This document shows, in pieces, positions 43,459 to 52,781 of a DNA stretch of 64,000 bases. The notes under the pieces were generated by a model, which saw only the letters and a program-made list of their open reading frames with translations, searched no databases and had not been told where the DNA came from. The stretch spans positions 1 through 64,000 of IMG/VR virus record IMGVR_UViG_3300035670_012130; one strand, given 5' to 3'. Within the stretch, counting starts at the first letter, position 1. Each line of letters begins with the position of its first letter. Source of the stretch: a virus. The position numbers were made by a program, and so were the translations under genes.

Positions 43459-44249
43459 TGAATATACTAATTACTGGTGGAGAAGGCTATGTTGCCTCAA
43501 ACTTATATAAGAACCTTGAATCAAGTTATAATTTAACTACAATTTCAAGAAAAGATTTAGATTTGACTATTTCTTCAGAGGTAAATGCTTTTTTTGAAAA
43601 TAAATTTTTCGACATTGTTTTTCATTGTGCTGTATGTGGAGGTAGCAGGTTAAAATTAGATAGTTATTATGAAATGGATAATAATTTGAAAATGTATTAT
43701 AATCTACATCAATTAAAAGATAAGCATTTCAAAAAATTTATCACATTTGGTTCAGGTGCAGAAACACACTCATCTCATACTCCTTATGGATTGAGCAAAC
43801 ATGTAATAGCTCAATCCATCTCTGAAACTGAGAACTTTTATAATCTTGTAATTTTTGCTCTTTTTGATTCAAGTGAATGGGAATCTAGATTTATAAAAGC
43901 AAATATTTTACGTTACATAAATAAAGATTCTATAATTATTCACCAAGATAAATACATGGATTTTTTTTACATGAATGATTTTATAAAAGTAATAAAATAC
44001 TATATTGAAAATCAAAGCTGCCCAAAATCAATTAATTTTTCATACGGTGAATCAACAAAACTTTCAGACATTGCAAAAAAAATCAACAATCTAAATAATT
44101 ATAAAGTTGATATTTGTATAGAAAATCAAGAAATTGCACCAAGCTATTGTGGAGATTATAATTTGGATGCATTGAATATTAATTTCGATGGCTTATACAA
44201 TGGCATTGAAAAAGTTTTTGATGAAATAAATTCTGCAAATTACAAATAA
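43458..44249 (+). CDS. SDR-family NAD(P)-dependent sugar epimerase/reductase
   Basis: This encodes 263 residues from ATG 43458, whose A is shared with the preceding TGA. ITGGEGYVASNLYKNL is the nucleotide motif. FHCAVCGGSRLK, a Ser in FGSGAETHSS and YGLSK (Y-x3-K) are present. The substrate domain is reduced. Similar in plan to GDP-fucose synthase/RmlD reductases. It lies directly after the split ThDP enzyme, so it may reduce the branched keto product; in the yersiniose pathway a reductase follows YerE. Confidence 0.7.
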   Translation: MNILITGGEGYVASNLYKNLESSYNLTTISRKDLDLTISSEVNAFFENKFFDIVFHCAVCGGSRLKLDSYYEMDNNLKMYYNLHQLKDKHFKKFITFGSGAETHSSHTPYGLSKHVIAQSISETENFYNLVIFALFDSSEWESRFIKANILRYINKDSIIIHQDKYMDFFYMNDFIKVIKYYIENQSCPKSINFSYGESTKLSDIAKKINNLNNYKVDICIENQEIAPSYCGDYNLDALNINFDGLYNGIEKVFDEINSANYK

Positions 44250-44258
44250 TAAAAATAA

Positions 44259-44265
44259 GTATAAT
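44259..44265 (+). promoter_or_regulatory. GTATAAT element of the FkbM-like gene
   Basis: GTATAAT ends exactly 6 bases before ATG 44272; no ribosome site. Confidence 0.6.
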
Positions 44266-44271
44266 GTAAAT

Positions 44272-44928
44272 ATGTCTAGATTTGATACAGATTTAATTTT
44301 CAAGATTGATGAAAAATGGTTTTGGCGTAAAGATGATTACAATTTGAAGACCTACAATGGCCTTTCAAGTGAGACAGATCTACTCAAAGTTGTTCAACCC
44401 TATCTCAAAGGTAAAAAAGTCGTAGTTCAAGCTGGTGGAAATTGTGGTATGCAAGTTGTTAAATTTGCAGAATTTTTTGATACAGTTTACACTTTTGAAC
44501 CTGATCCTATTAATTTTCATTGTTTAGTTAACAATTTGCCATATGATAATGTAATAAAATTCCAGTGTTGTCTGGGCGATTCTCATAAAATGGTTTCAAT
44601 GACTACTTTGCCCAATGAAATAGGTGGTTTTTATGTCAATGAAAATTTGGGTACAACTCCTACACTTAGAGTTGATGATTTGAATTTAACTTACTGTGAT
44701 TTTTTACAGCTTGATGTTGAGGGTTATCAACTTTATGCACTTAAAGGTGCTATAAACACAATCAAGAAATTCCATCCAGTTATTAGTGTTGAATTTGATT
44801 GGGCTTTTAGATATAATCACAGCACATCTGATATTAGAAATTTTTTAGCAAGCTTAGGCTACGAAAAAGTCGAGTCTTACACAACTGATCATATTTATAT
44901 TTATAAAAATCTTTCATTTAGTTTATGA
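44272..44928 (+). CDS. FkbM-family methyltransferase
   Basis: This encodes 218 residues. SAM-binding motif I reads VVVQAGGNCGMQVVKFA; VYTFEPDPINFHCLVNN, then TPTLRVDDLNLTYCDFLQLDVEGYQLYALKGA are the typical FkbM motifs. It probably O-methylates a sugar or glycan made by the island. ATGA overlap with the following SDR. Confidence 0.8.
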   Translation: MSRFDTDLIFKIDEKWFWRKDDYNLKTYNGLSSETDLLKVVQPYLKGKKVVVQAGGNCGMQVVKFAEFFDTVYTFEPDPINFHCLVNNLPYDNVIKFQCCLGDSHKMVSMTTLPNEIGGFYVNENLGTTPTLRVDDLNLTYCDFLQLDVEGYQLYALKGAINTIKKFHPVISVEFDWAFRYNHSTSDIRNFLASLGYEKVESYTTDHIYIYKNLSFSL

Positions 44929-45821
44929 AAATATTAATTACAGGTGCTGGTGGTTTTTTAGGATCAAATATTTGCAATTTGCTATCTAAAAAGCATGAAA
45001 TTTTAGCTATATCTAGAAATTTTGAAAAACTAAATAGAGAAAGTAATATAATCTGTCATAAATTAGATATGGCAGATTATAATCTTTTAAAAGAACAAGT
45101 GCAAAATTTTATTCCAGAAGTAGTAATTCATTGCGCATGGATGGGCGGAAATTCTTCTAGAGACATTAATGAACTGTGGCAAGCAGATAACATCATTTAC
45201 AGCAATGAACTTCTTAAGTTTTGCTCATCTCTAGGGATTAGACATTTTATAGGATTTGGATCTTCTGCTGAGTATGGAAATCATTTATGCAAACTAAATG
45301 AACTCACAGTTTGTAAACCTACAACCATGTACGGTATTACTAAGAATTCATTTAGACACATAGCAGAGAATTATTGTGAATCTAATAATATCAATTTCAG
45401 TTGGGTAAGACCAGTTTTTACTTATGGTCCAAGAGATGTTGAGACAAGACTAATTCCTAAAGCTATTATATCTTTTTTGAAAAACCAAGATCTTGTATTG
45501 AATAAATGTTCAGCCGTAGTAGATTATTTATTTGTTGAAGATTTTTGTAAAGCCATACAATGCATTGTTGAACAAGAAATAATTGGAGATTTTACCATAT
45601 CTTCTGATGATGAAATTAATATAAAAAAATTAGTTGAAATGATTTATGAAAAAATTAATTCTAAATCTAATTTAATTTTTGATGAAAGTAAACCTGATTA
45701 CAGCCATCAATATGTTTGTGGTTCATCAGAAAAATTAAAATCTTTGTCTGATTGGCGCCCGCTGATTTCTTTAGAGAATGGTTTAGATAAAACCATTTCC
45801 TACTTTGAAAAGTTCGTATAA
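44925..45821 (+). CDS. SDR-family NAD(P)-dependent sugar epimerase/dehydratase
   Basis: This encodes 298 residues. ITGAGGFLGSNICNLL, VVIHCAWMGGN, FGSSAEYGNH and YGITK (Y-x3-K) give a complete extended SDR. VRPVFTYGPRD and VVDYLFVEDFCKAI follow. It overlaps the methyltransferase gene by ATGA. The substrate is unknown; the family includes epimerases and 4-ketoreductases of deoxy sugars. Confidence 0.75.
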   Translation: MKILITGAGGFLGSNICNLLSKKHEILAISRNFEKLNRESNIICHKLDMADYNLLKEQVQNFIPEVVIHCAWMGGNSSRDINELWQADNIIYSNELLKFCSSLGIRHFIGFGSSAEYGNHLCKLNELTVCKPTTMYGITKNSFRHIAENYCESNNINFSWVRPVFTYGPRDVETRLIPKAIISFLKNQDLVLNKCSAVVDYLFVEDFCKAIQCIVEQEIIGDFTISSDDEINIKKLVEMIYEKINSKSNLIFDESKPDYSHQYVCGSSEKLKSLSDWRPLISLENGLDKTISYFEKFV

Positions 45822-45822
45822 T
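45816..45822 (+). promoter_or_regulatory. GTATAAT element of the last glycosyltransferase gene
   Basis: GTATAAT ends exactly 6 bases before ATG 45829 and overlaps the TAA of the preceding gene. The surrounding 19 bases are identical to those before 40742. Confidence 0.65.
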
Positions 45823-45828
45823 ATTTTT

Positions 45829-46638
45829 ATGAATAATCTTTTGCTAAATTTTCTAGATGGTAATCGCATACTCGAATCAATTGATGCAGATATATACCTT
45901 GCATCATTATCAAAACACAAAACATTTAAAAAACTTGTATGTGTTTACAATGTTGATTCCGAGCAAATCAAAAAACTTGAGAAGTATTATGATTATGTAA
46001 TACCAGTTGAAAAAGGATTAACACCAATAAACTTTTGCTATTTAGCTTATTATAATTGGCTTTGTGAAAATGGCAAAGATTTCAAGTATGTAATGCATTG
46101 CGATATGCGTGATGTTGTAATTCAAAAAGATCCATTTGAATTTATGGAAAATCATCCAGATAAAGAACTATTTTTAGTTTGTGAAGGAATGAAAATTAAA
46201 GAGAATGATTGCAACAAAATGTGGCATGACTGGGTTTTAAATACAATAATTTACAATAAAGAAACCTACGATGATTCTTATGTTTTGAATGGAGGAACAT
46301 ATGGTGGGAAAACAAATGCTTTTCTAAATTACTGTACATTGATACTCACAGCAATGAATAGAAAGTTCCATTATATTATTCCAGATCAAGCTATGTTGGG
46401 TTATTTATATAGACAATTAAGTCAAAATCCAAATGTTATGCTAACTCATCCTATGACAGATACTTTTTGTGCAACTGGCGAGGCAATAAAAAGAGATAAC
46501 GTTGATGTTTATTTTGACGGTACAAATGTCTGCAATCAATTAGGGGAAAAGTATTGTTTATTCCATCAATGGGATAGAACTGAGGTGGCTGAACTGTTAA
46601 GAAATAAGTTTAAAAATACTTTGTCATTCAGCCTTTAA
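45829..46638 (+). CDS. GT-A-like glycosyltransferase
   Basis: ATG 45829 gives 269 residues. YVMHCDMRDVVIQKDPF (metal motif region), VLNGGTYGGK, IPDQAMLGYLY and a terminal FHQWD match the paralogue at 38811 with acidic residues intact. It is the last gene of the island and meets the leftward tail genes with a 4-base overlap and no visible terminator. It probably transfers the island's sugar. Confidence 0.7.
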   Translation: MNNLLLNFLDGNRILESIDADIYLASLSKHKTFKKLVCVYNVDSEQIKKLEKYYDYVIPVEKGLTPINFCYLAYYNWLCENGKDFKYVMHCDMRDVVIQKDPFEFMENHPDKELFLVCEGMKIKENDCNKMWHDWVLNTIIYNKETYDDSYVLNGGTYGGKTNAFLNYCTLILTAMNRKFHYIIPDQAMLGYLYRQLSQNPNVMLTHPMTDTFCATGEAIKRDNVDVYFDGTNVCNQLGEKYCLFHQWDRTEVAELLRNKFKNTLSFSL

Positions 46639-47222
46639 CCTAATTCTCGTTCTATATCAATATCAAGATCTGCAGCTGTTTCAGGTTTAGCTTCATTTTT
46701 AGTAGCTAAAATAAGTTGAATAGTTTCAAACTCTTTCATACTCAAGTTAGAAAATTCATCTTTACTCATAGAAACTAAACCTCGTGTCATATAGTCTATT
46801 TCAACAACTAGTGGTGGCACGGGGTAAGTTTCTGTATCATTTGGGTTGTAATATTTTTTTGTCGCAACATAATAAAAGTTAGCTTCATCAGCATTCAAAT
46901 ATAGATAATTCTGATATTCAACCCACAACTTTTCTACAATCTGATAGTCTAGCTTTTCTAATAATGAGATTTCGAATTCAGGCATATAATCTATGTTAGT
47001 ACTTGTGTCATACGCTCTTAATATTGCTAAATTTAAAATCTCTCTTTTTTCAAATTCAGAATTTTGATAAACTATATTATCTTTTTTTCTAAATGATTTG
47101 GCATCTATCAACAAGCCTTCTTTCCAAGTTATTTCTCTAACTATAAACTTTACAGTATCTATCGTGATGATATGAGTTCTGTTTGATTTAATTTTATCGT
47201 AAAATTCAATAAATTCTTTCAT
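46635..47222 (-). CDS. Unknown tail-module protein (possible assembly chaperone)
   Basis: This encodes 195 residues. ITIDTVKFIVREITWKEGL at the start followed by a helical, acidic body (ILNLAIL, LEKLDYQIVEKLW) and a Glu/Asp-rich tail resembles tail assembly chaperones in composition and in lying beside tail genes. There is no strong sequence signature, and no frameshift companion is seen. It is the last gene of the leftward tail block, 1-base overlap with 47222-48463. Confidence 0.45.
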   Translation of the reverse strand: MKEFIEFYDKIKSNRTHIITIDTVKFIVREITWKEGLLIDAKSFRKKDNIVYQNSEFEKREILNLAILRAYDTSTNIDYMPEFEISLLEKLDYQIVEKLWVEYQNYLYLNADEANFYYVATKKYYNPNDTETYPVPPLVVEIDYMTRGLVSMSKDEFSNLSMKEFETIQLILATKNEAKPETAADLDIDIERELG

Positions 47223-48463
47223 TATAAAAATTCTGATACTCTAGTATTTGATAAACCATTAAAAGCTGTAAATTCTGTCAATCTTGCAGTAAAATTATAT
47301 TCAATAAAATATCCAGAACCAGGACTAATTGTTATTGTAGGTTGTTGCCAATCTACATTTTTCATACTGTAGAAAAATACACTTCCAAAGTACAAGGTCA
47401 AAGCAGATGCATTTGTTTGAATAAATCCATAATTTTGAGGACTAAATAGTTTTAATGATCCAGTAACTCTTCTATTGCTTAATGATGCAAATCTTGGTCC
47501 AGCAATATCATAAAATTCGTACAAATTATTTCCAAATGAGTAACCAGGATAGGTGAACGTAAAGTCTATAGATTGTTGAATTGACAAAGACATGTTGACG
47601 ATTTTATGCACTGGCATACTATTTGAATTGTAGGAATTTTGAACAGCTTTGGCAAAATCTTTAAAAGCATTATTTCCTGTAAATAAGCCTGGATAAAAGG
47701 CGCAATCAGAAAGATTTATTGCTCTATACTTGTCTTGAAAATTATTTGATTCATCAGTATTTAGTTGATTATCCAATTCGTTTATTGTCTTCATTTTTAT
47801 ATAATTGTTATTTAAAAATGGTCTATAAACAGTAATATTATCTGGAGATATGACAGATCTACCTCCGACTAACGAGCATGAAATTTCTACATCACCAAGT
47901 TGATTTAAGCCATCTACGCTTATTTGAAAATTACTTACAAAAGCAGGCCCAAAAGATTTGTGTGTTGGAATACTTGAGCAAAAAAGTAACGGATAAAGCG
48001 GTATATAAGAAGCTCTATACATTATAATTTCTGCAGAATATTGTTGATTTACATTAGTAGATAATATTGGGTTAAAAGAAAAGTTTCCTGAATATTGATA
48101 ATTTGTAAATGTTGGATGATTTAATGCAGCTAGACCTGAAAAATTTTGAATTGGTTGATATACATTGTCGCCAGCATTATCAGTGAAATTAGAACAATAT
48201 AATGGTTTATATTCGTTAGAAAATCTTTTAGTAAAATAAAACCCTTGTGAAGCTCGATTTGACATATTTGCGCTTAGCAAATATAAATCCCATAAATGAG
48301 ATCTTGAACCAGTGGTGTTTTTGGCAACTCTGTATCCACCAAATGATTTTAACTGTTGAGTATATAAACCTGTCGATGAAAAAGGAGCCAGTTCGCAAAC
48401 ATATATATTATGTCCTGATGCTGGGTAAACTCCATTTATGACATTGTTTATAATATCTGGCAT
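47222..48463 (-). CDS. Probable tail/baseplate structural protein
   Basis: This encodes 413 beta-rich residues, rich in Asn, Ser, Tyr and Phe. The C-terminal part (VTGSLKLFSPQNYG to TISPGSGYFIEYNF) has a beta layout also seen in the neighbouring 498-codon gene (KISGSLTYTGPIKPW...), suggesting related tail-tube or baseplate folds. No named family can be assigned. The GGCGG before ATG gives the ribosome site. Confidence 0.55.
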   Translation of the reverse strand: MPDIINNVINGVYPASGHNIYVCELAPFSSTGLYTQQLKSFGGYRVAKNTTGSRSHLWDLYLLSANMSNRASQGFYFTKRFSNEYKPLYCSNFTDNAGDNVYQPIQNFSGLAALNHPTFTNYQYSGNFSFNPILSTNVNQQYSAEIIMYRASYIPLYPLLFCSSIPTHKSFGPAFVSNFQISVDGLNQLGDVEISCSLVGGRSVISPDNITVYRPFLNNNYIKMKTINELDNQLNTDESNNFQDKYRAINLSDCAFYPGLFTGNNAFKDFAKAVQNSYNSNSMPVHKIVNMSLSIQQSIDFTFTYPGYSFGNNLYEFYDIAGPRFASLSNRRVTGSLKLFSPQNYGFIQTNASALTLYFGSVFFYSMKNVDWQQPTITISPGSGYFIEYNFTARLTEFTAFNGLSNTRVSEFL

Positions 48464-48850
48464 TTATTTTCCGCCTGTCATTTCCAACCATTTTTTTGAT
48501 AAGGCTTTCACTAATTCGTATCTAATCATATTTACATTATGGGGATCTGGATAATAAGTTTCTACATTTTCCCCTTCTATAATCTTAATTACAGAAAAGA
48601 AATTTGTAATGATGTTTTTGCAAAGCACTGATGTTCGCAATAAAGGATTACCAGTTACAGAATTGATAATTGTAGCTTCTTCTATAATATTCGACATATC
48701 GGAAAAGTTTCTTCCTTTGACATCACAAGAAATCAAACATTTTCCGTTCGGATCAATCTTATAACAAAGTATTTCACCATCTTCGTTTTTAATGATGTTA
48801 CAATTTAATTTTAATTCAAATCTTTTTCCAGCGTCTACAAAAATACTCAT
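48464..48850 (-). CDS. Unknown small tail-module protein
   Basis: This encodes 128 residues, with a mixed beta N-terminus and helical C-terminus (MIRYELVKALSKKWLEM) and several scattered cysteines. AGGAA precedes the ATG. It sits between two structural genes and overlaps the upstream one by 1 base. The function is unknown. Confidence 0.55.
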   Translation of the reverse strand: MSIFVDAGKRFELKLNCNIIKNEDGEILCYKIDPNGKCLISCDVKGRNFSDMSNIIEEATIINSVTGNPLLRTSVLCKNIITNFFSVIKIIEGENVETYYPDPHNVNMIRYELVKALSKKWLEMTGGK

Positions 48851-50322
48851 TAATAAATTCCTGTTGATTTCAATACTGGGTCAAATGTATAATTCTGAGT
48901 AGCAACTGAAAAATTTACTTTATTTTTTTGGTATTCCATTCTAGAGTGTTCTTGAGAATCAGTTGACCATACAACTTCAGGTAGTTCTAACTTTATTGGC
49001 CCCATATCAAAAGTTATACCGTCATTATTGATGCTACTTGGTCCAGACAGAAATTCAACCATCGCCCAAGGTTTAATAGGACCTGTGTATGTAAGTGACC
49101 CTGATATTTTACGTCCTTCTGAATAGTACCCATATGGTAAAGAATTTTTAAAGAAGTTTTGTTTTGAATCACTACTTTTTGAATTTAATGTAAAAATAGG
49201 TTTCAAATTATTTTCTATACTTATATCCATCTCAGTGACATATATACTATCTAATTTTGATTGTTGAAATCCTCTGAATAACTTTGAGTCAATCATGGTT
49301 CCAAGACCAAACAACCCGTATTCTGGAGCACTTTTATAAACTCTTGTATTGAAACCATTTAATATATAACTTGGTTTTTTCTTAAAATAACTTTCAACGA
49401 TTGAAGTAAAATTATTATATAGTTGAACTTGATATGTTCGGTCAACATTCAAAACTTTCAAGTCAATGTAAGCTATTATTTGTTCTCCAGGCTTAAAATT
49501 AATAGCAAACTTATCAACAAGACAACCACTTAATAATCCTTGTTTCAATGTAAATAACGAAAATGATGCTTCTCTGCCAGTAGATTGAGGATAAGCTGAA
49601 ATATATGATGTATCTCTATTAAAAGAAGTATTTATTCCAGCCCCTATGGTAAGTAATCTATTTGTTTTATCAATACCAGTTATTTCGATTAAGTCATAAT
49701 ATGAATTATTGTCAGATTTAATTTTTGCTTCAAATGGTAAATCTAAACCCATAAATTCAGCTATATTATCAATATACAACTGCGTTGATCCAACTCCTAT
49801 AACTGAGGAGTTGTCTGTAGTAAATCTTCCTATAAATGAAGTTGGTGAACCCTTGAATGCTTGAATACAATAATCAAAAAAAGCAGCAAGAGAAAAATCT
49901 AAATATCCCCAACTATCTACTTTAAAAGGATAGGTAAAACTTACATTATATTCTTTGGGGCCTAATTGAAATGTATTAGGGTTTGCTCCTTCACCAGCAT
50001 ATCTCTGACCAGCATCTGCTTCTTGCGCTCCACGTATATTAAAGTTGTCAATTGAAAAAAGATAATTTGAATTTATATTACTGAAAGATAAATTAAAATC
50101 TGGATCTTCAGAATACTCTCTGGACAAAACAAACAAATCATAATAACCTGTTTCAAAAGCTGGAGCGTATAATTGCGAACTAAAGTTATTGTATGCTTCT
50201 TTATATAAATACTGGTTCGGAACAGATTCTGAGCTTCCAATACTAGAGGCTAATATTGTTTGATCAACAGCAAAAGAATTAACATTTGATTTTATTGAAC
50301 TTGCACGAATACTTTTTCTCAT
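48850..50322 (-). CDS. Probable tail/baseplate structural protein
   Basis: ATG 50322 (490 residues) is preferred over an in-frame TTG at 50346 because ATAGG lies just upstream and no gene overlap results. The protein is beta-rich with Phe/Tyr/Ser/Asn bias: FSIDNFNIRG-like segments, GPKEYNVSFTYPF, and a C-terminal part with SGSLTYTGPIKPWAMVEFLSG. It shares layout with 47222-48463. Tail-tube, baseplate or distal tail roles are all possible. Confidence 0.55.
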   Translation of the reverse strand: MRKSIRASSIKSNVNSFAVDQTILASSIGSSESVPNQYLYKEAYNNFSSQLYAPAFETGYYDLFVLSREYSEDPDFNLSFSNINSNYLFSIDNFNIRGAQEADAGQRYAGEGANPNTFQLGPKEYNVSFTYPFKVDSWGYLDFSLAAFFDYCIQAFKGSPTSFIGRFTTDNSSVIGVGSTQLYIDNIAEFMGLDLPFEAKIKSDNNSYYDLIEITGIDKTNRLLTIGAGINTSFNRDTSYISAYPQSTGREASFSLFTLKQGLLSGCLVDKFAINFKPGEQIIAYIDLKVLNVDRTYQVQLYNNFTSIVESYFKKKPSYILNGFNTRVYKSAPEYGLFGLGTMIDSKLFRGFQQSKLDSIYVTEMDISIENNLKPIFTLNSKSSDSKQNFFKNSLPYGYYSEGRKISGSLTYTGPIKPWAMVEFLSGPSSINNDGITFDMGPIKLELPEVVWSTDSQEHSRMEYQKNKVNFSVATQNYTFDPVLKSTGIY

Positions 50323-50329
50323 ATAAAAC

Positions 50330-52780
50330 CTATGGCGTAGTTTCAATAGTTATAAGATCATAAATATCCCATAAAATTGGACCGTTATTAATTCTTGTTA
50401 AGTTTGTACCTGGAGTGACATAAGCATCAATGACTCTATCAAATAACTGTAAATCATTTCCTAAGGCGAATCTTTGATTTCTAGAAGTTCCTTTTGGCAC
50501 TGTAGTCGTTAATGTTGTAGGTTCTCCATTTTCACCATTTTGTGCGATTACAGTTACTACCAAATCATTCTTTATAGTTTGATCGTCAGTTGTGGCAATT
50601 CCAGTGGTTGATCCGTTAAAAACTACATTAGAAGTAGATAAATCTTCAACATAAGGGACATATGCTGAAATTCTACTAGGCTGTAAAGCTATTCTGTTGG
50701 TTAACTTTATTCCACGTCTTAATATTTCGCCTGATATATTGCCATCATCAAGATAACCTCTAAATTTATAAAAAGCGGTTCCACCTGTTCCAGTCCAAGA
50801 TGTTCCATTATTGATGGATGTTAATCCTTGACCAGAACTGCCTGAAATTATTCTGGTATATAAACTTGTGGACCCAAGACCTGTAGTGAAATCTGATGGC
50901 TTGTCTATTACTAGCCAGTAGGATGAACCTTGTTCTAAGTTAGCTCCTGTTCTAAATTTTATAGTATATTCGTTAGTGCCTTGTTGTATATCAGAATTTC
51001 TTATAACTGATGCGCTAGTGAGCATTCCATTAGGAGTTGGTGTTGAGCCTGTTGCTGAAAATATTGATATAGATATGCCTGTTGTACCTGAGCCTGTTGT
51101 TTGACCTCCAGCAGTATACTTAAATTTAAGTGTTACTCCTCCGATGAAACAATCTTCATTAGGTGTAATTTTAAAAGCTGTAAGTCCATTATTTAATATC
51201 AAATCAGTATCATCTGTAACTGTTGTCATCGTGTTGTAAGATGGATATTGTATTTCGTTTATATTAGTTAATTTTCTTTCAATTATATCACTACTTAGTT
51301 GCGGTTTTTTGTAAACATTATAAAAAAGTGGATTTGTAATTCCTGCGCCAGTCCAAGTTAACTCTACAAGATAATTGTTTGATGTAAAATTAGATGATAC
51401 TAAATTACTGTAAACTGGTATACTTTCTACATACTCATCTGTAGATATATTGTAAACTATTGTCACTCCATAAATTTGAGTGCCCGATGAAAGCGAAGAT
51501 ATATAGTTAGAACAAGGTATGACTTGATTCGTTAATCCTGTGGCAGCTACTGAATTATCACTTCCTATAGCTGCATTGTAAGTTATCAAGTCTCCTCTAA
51601 AAATTGCAAATGTATGTTGAGTATCAGAACCTATTGTTTGATAGTAAGCTTTTGCGAAATTATATGGTAGCTCAAATCTTTCAAGTCCACTAAATGATGT
51701 GCCTTTAGAATAAAATTCAGTTTTTCTGAAAGGTTGTGTTGCTAAAAGCTCTCTATTTGTCAATCCTGAATTTGAAGATTCCGTGCTCAAGTATCTGTAA
51801 ACTGCAGAAACAGTATTTCTTATGTAATCATTTGATTTATATGTTGATAATGCGTCATTTGCTTCATTACAACTTTGAATTATCAAGCTTTTATCAGAAG
51901 AATCTCCTAGTATTTGATACGTTGATATATCAGTTGGCATATCTACAATCGTTCTGGTCAATCCCGTACCAGAATCTACTACTACTGGGTCTTCAGGGTT
52001 TTTAACCATTACTTTACTGATTGGCAACCAGCTTTGTGGTAATGGAGGAAAATAATCAAATGTATTGACATTTTCTGAACTTTCTAAAACTGGAAAACCA
52101 GTTATATATTTTACTCTTGGTTGAAAAAGAAATGTTACTGGATTGTCTAGATAGTATGTAGCTGGTAATGTTCCAAAAGAAGATCCATTGTAATATGATG
52201 GATCTACCACTAAACCTGTGAGATCATCAGTAACATTTGAAAAAGTAATTAAGTAATTTCCTACAAAAGCTTGTAGAGGAAATCCAAGATTTACAGCAAT
52301 TGATGCATCTTTTACTAGCAATATTGAAGTTCCAGCTAAGCAAGTGTCGCTAACTGTAGTTGCCCAAGTTTGAGTAGCTTTTTGTGCTTCTGAAATAGGC
52401 AATCCTAAAGTAACGCCATATTTATAACTTGCTCCAAAGCCTCCAGTAGAATAGTTTTTTGACCATTCTTTCCTTAGGGGTATTTTTTGTGGCTGTAAAC
52501 TAATTACTGATCCATTGTAAGCTAATTGTCCACTTCTTACAGTTACATAATAAGGGTCATATGTTATATCATAAGTTGTTTCGCAGCCTAATGGAGCTGT
52601 TTCTAAGATTCCAAAATATGGCAATCCTGTATTAGCCATAGATAGCAAGTTATTAATTTCAAAAATAGAAGAGCCAGGAGTTTCCACGTCTCCAATGCCA
52701 TAACTTAAAGCATCGTAAATATTGCCCACTGTTTTTGTTAATTCAAGAACTATTTCTTCTACTTTTGATGAAATTGCCAT
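50330..52780 (-). CDS. Large tail/baseplate protein with sugar-binding-like domain
   Basis: This encodes 816 residues. The N-terminal region (about 1-30, LELTKTVGNIYDALSYG) is helical; the rest is beta-rich and Ser/Thr/Gly-rich. Near residue 534 a block begins AFKITPNEDCFIGGVTLKF and ends YWLVIDKPSDF, a jelly-roll-like module with an equivalent in the giant neighbour (near residue 990). Such modules often bind carbohydrate or serve as spacers in fibres. A TATAAATA sequence lies on the minus strand at 52787-52794, 6 bases upstream of the start. Confidence 0.6.
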   Translation of the reverse strand: MAISSKVEEIVLELTKTVGNIYDALSYGIGDVETPGSSIFEINNLLSMANTGLPYFGILETAPLGCETTYDITYDPYYVTVRSGQLAYNGSVISLQPQKIPLRKEWSKNYSTGGFGASYKYGVTLGLPISEAQKATQTWATTVSDTCLAGTSILLVKDASIAVNLGFPLQAFVGNYLITFSNVTDDLTGLVVDPSYYNGSSFGTLPATYYLDNPVTFLFQPRVKYITGFPVLESSENVNTFDYFPPLPQSWLPISKVMVKNPEDPVVVDSGTGLTRTIVDMPTDISTYQILGDSSDKSLIIQSCNEANDALSTYKSNDYIRNTVSAVYRYLSTESSNSGLTNRELLATQPFRKTEFYSKGTSFSGLERFELPYNFAKAYYQTIGSDTQHTFAIFRGDLITYNAAIGSDNSVAATGLTNQVIPCSNYISSLSSGTQIYGVTIVYNISTDEYVESIPVYSNLVSSNFTSNNYLVELTWTGAGITNPLFYNVYKKPQLSSDIIERKLTNINEIQYPSYNTMTTVTDDTDLILNNGLTAFKITPNEDCFIGGVTLKFKYTAGGQTTGSGTTGISISIFSATGSTPTPNGMLTSASVIRNSDIQQGTNEYTIKFRTGANLEQGSSYWLVIDKPSDFTTGLGSTSLYTRIISGSSGQGLTSINNGTSWTGTGGTAFYKFRGYLDDGNISGEILRRGIKLTNRIALQPSRISAYVPYVEDLSTSNVVFNGSTTGIATTDDQTIKNDLVVTVIAQNGENGEPTTLTTTVPKGTSRNQRFALGNDLQLFDRVIDAYVTPGTNLTRINNGPILWDIYDLITIETTP

Positions 52781-52781
52781 T

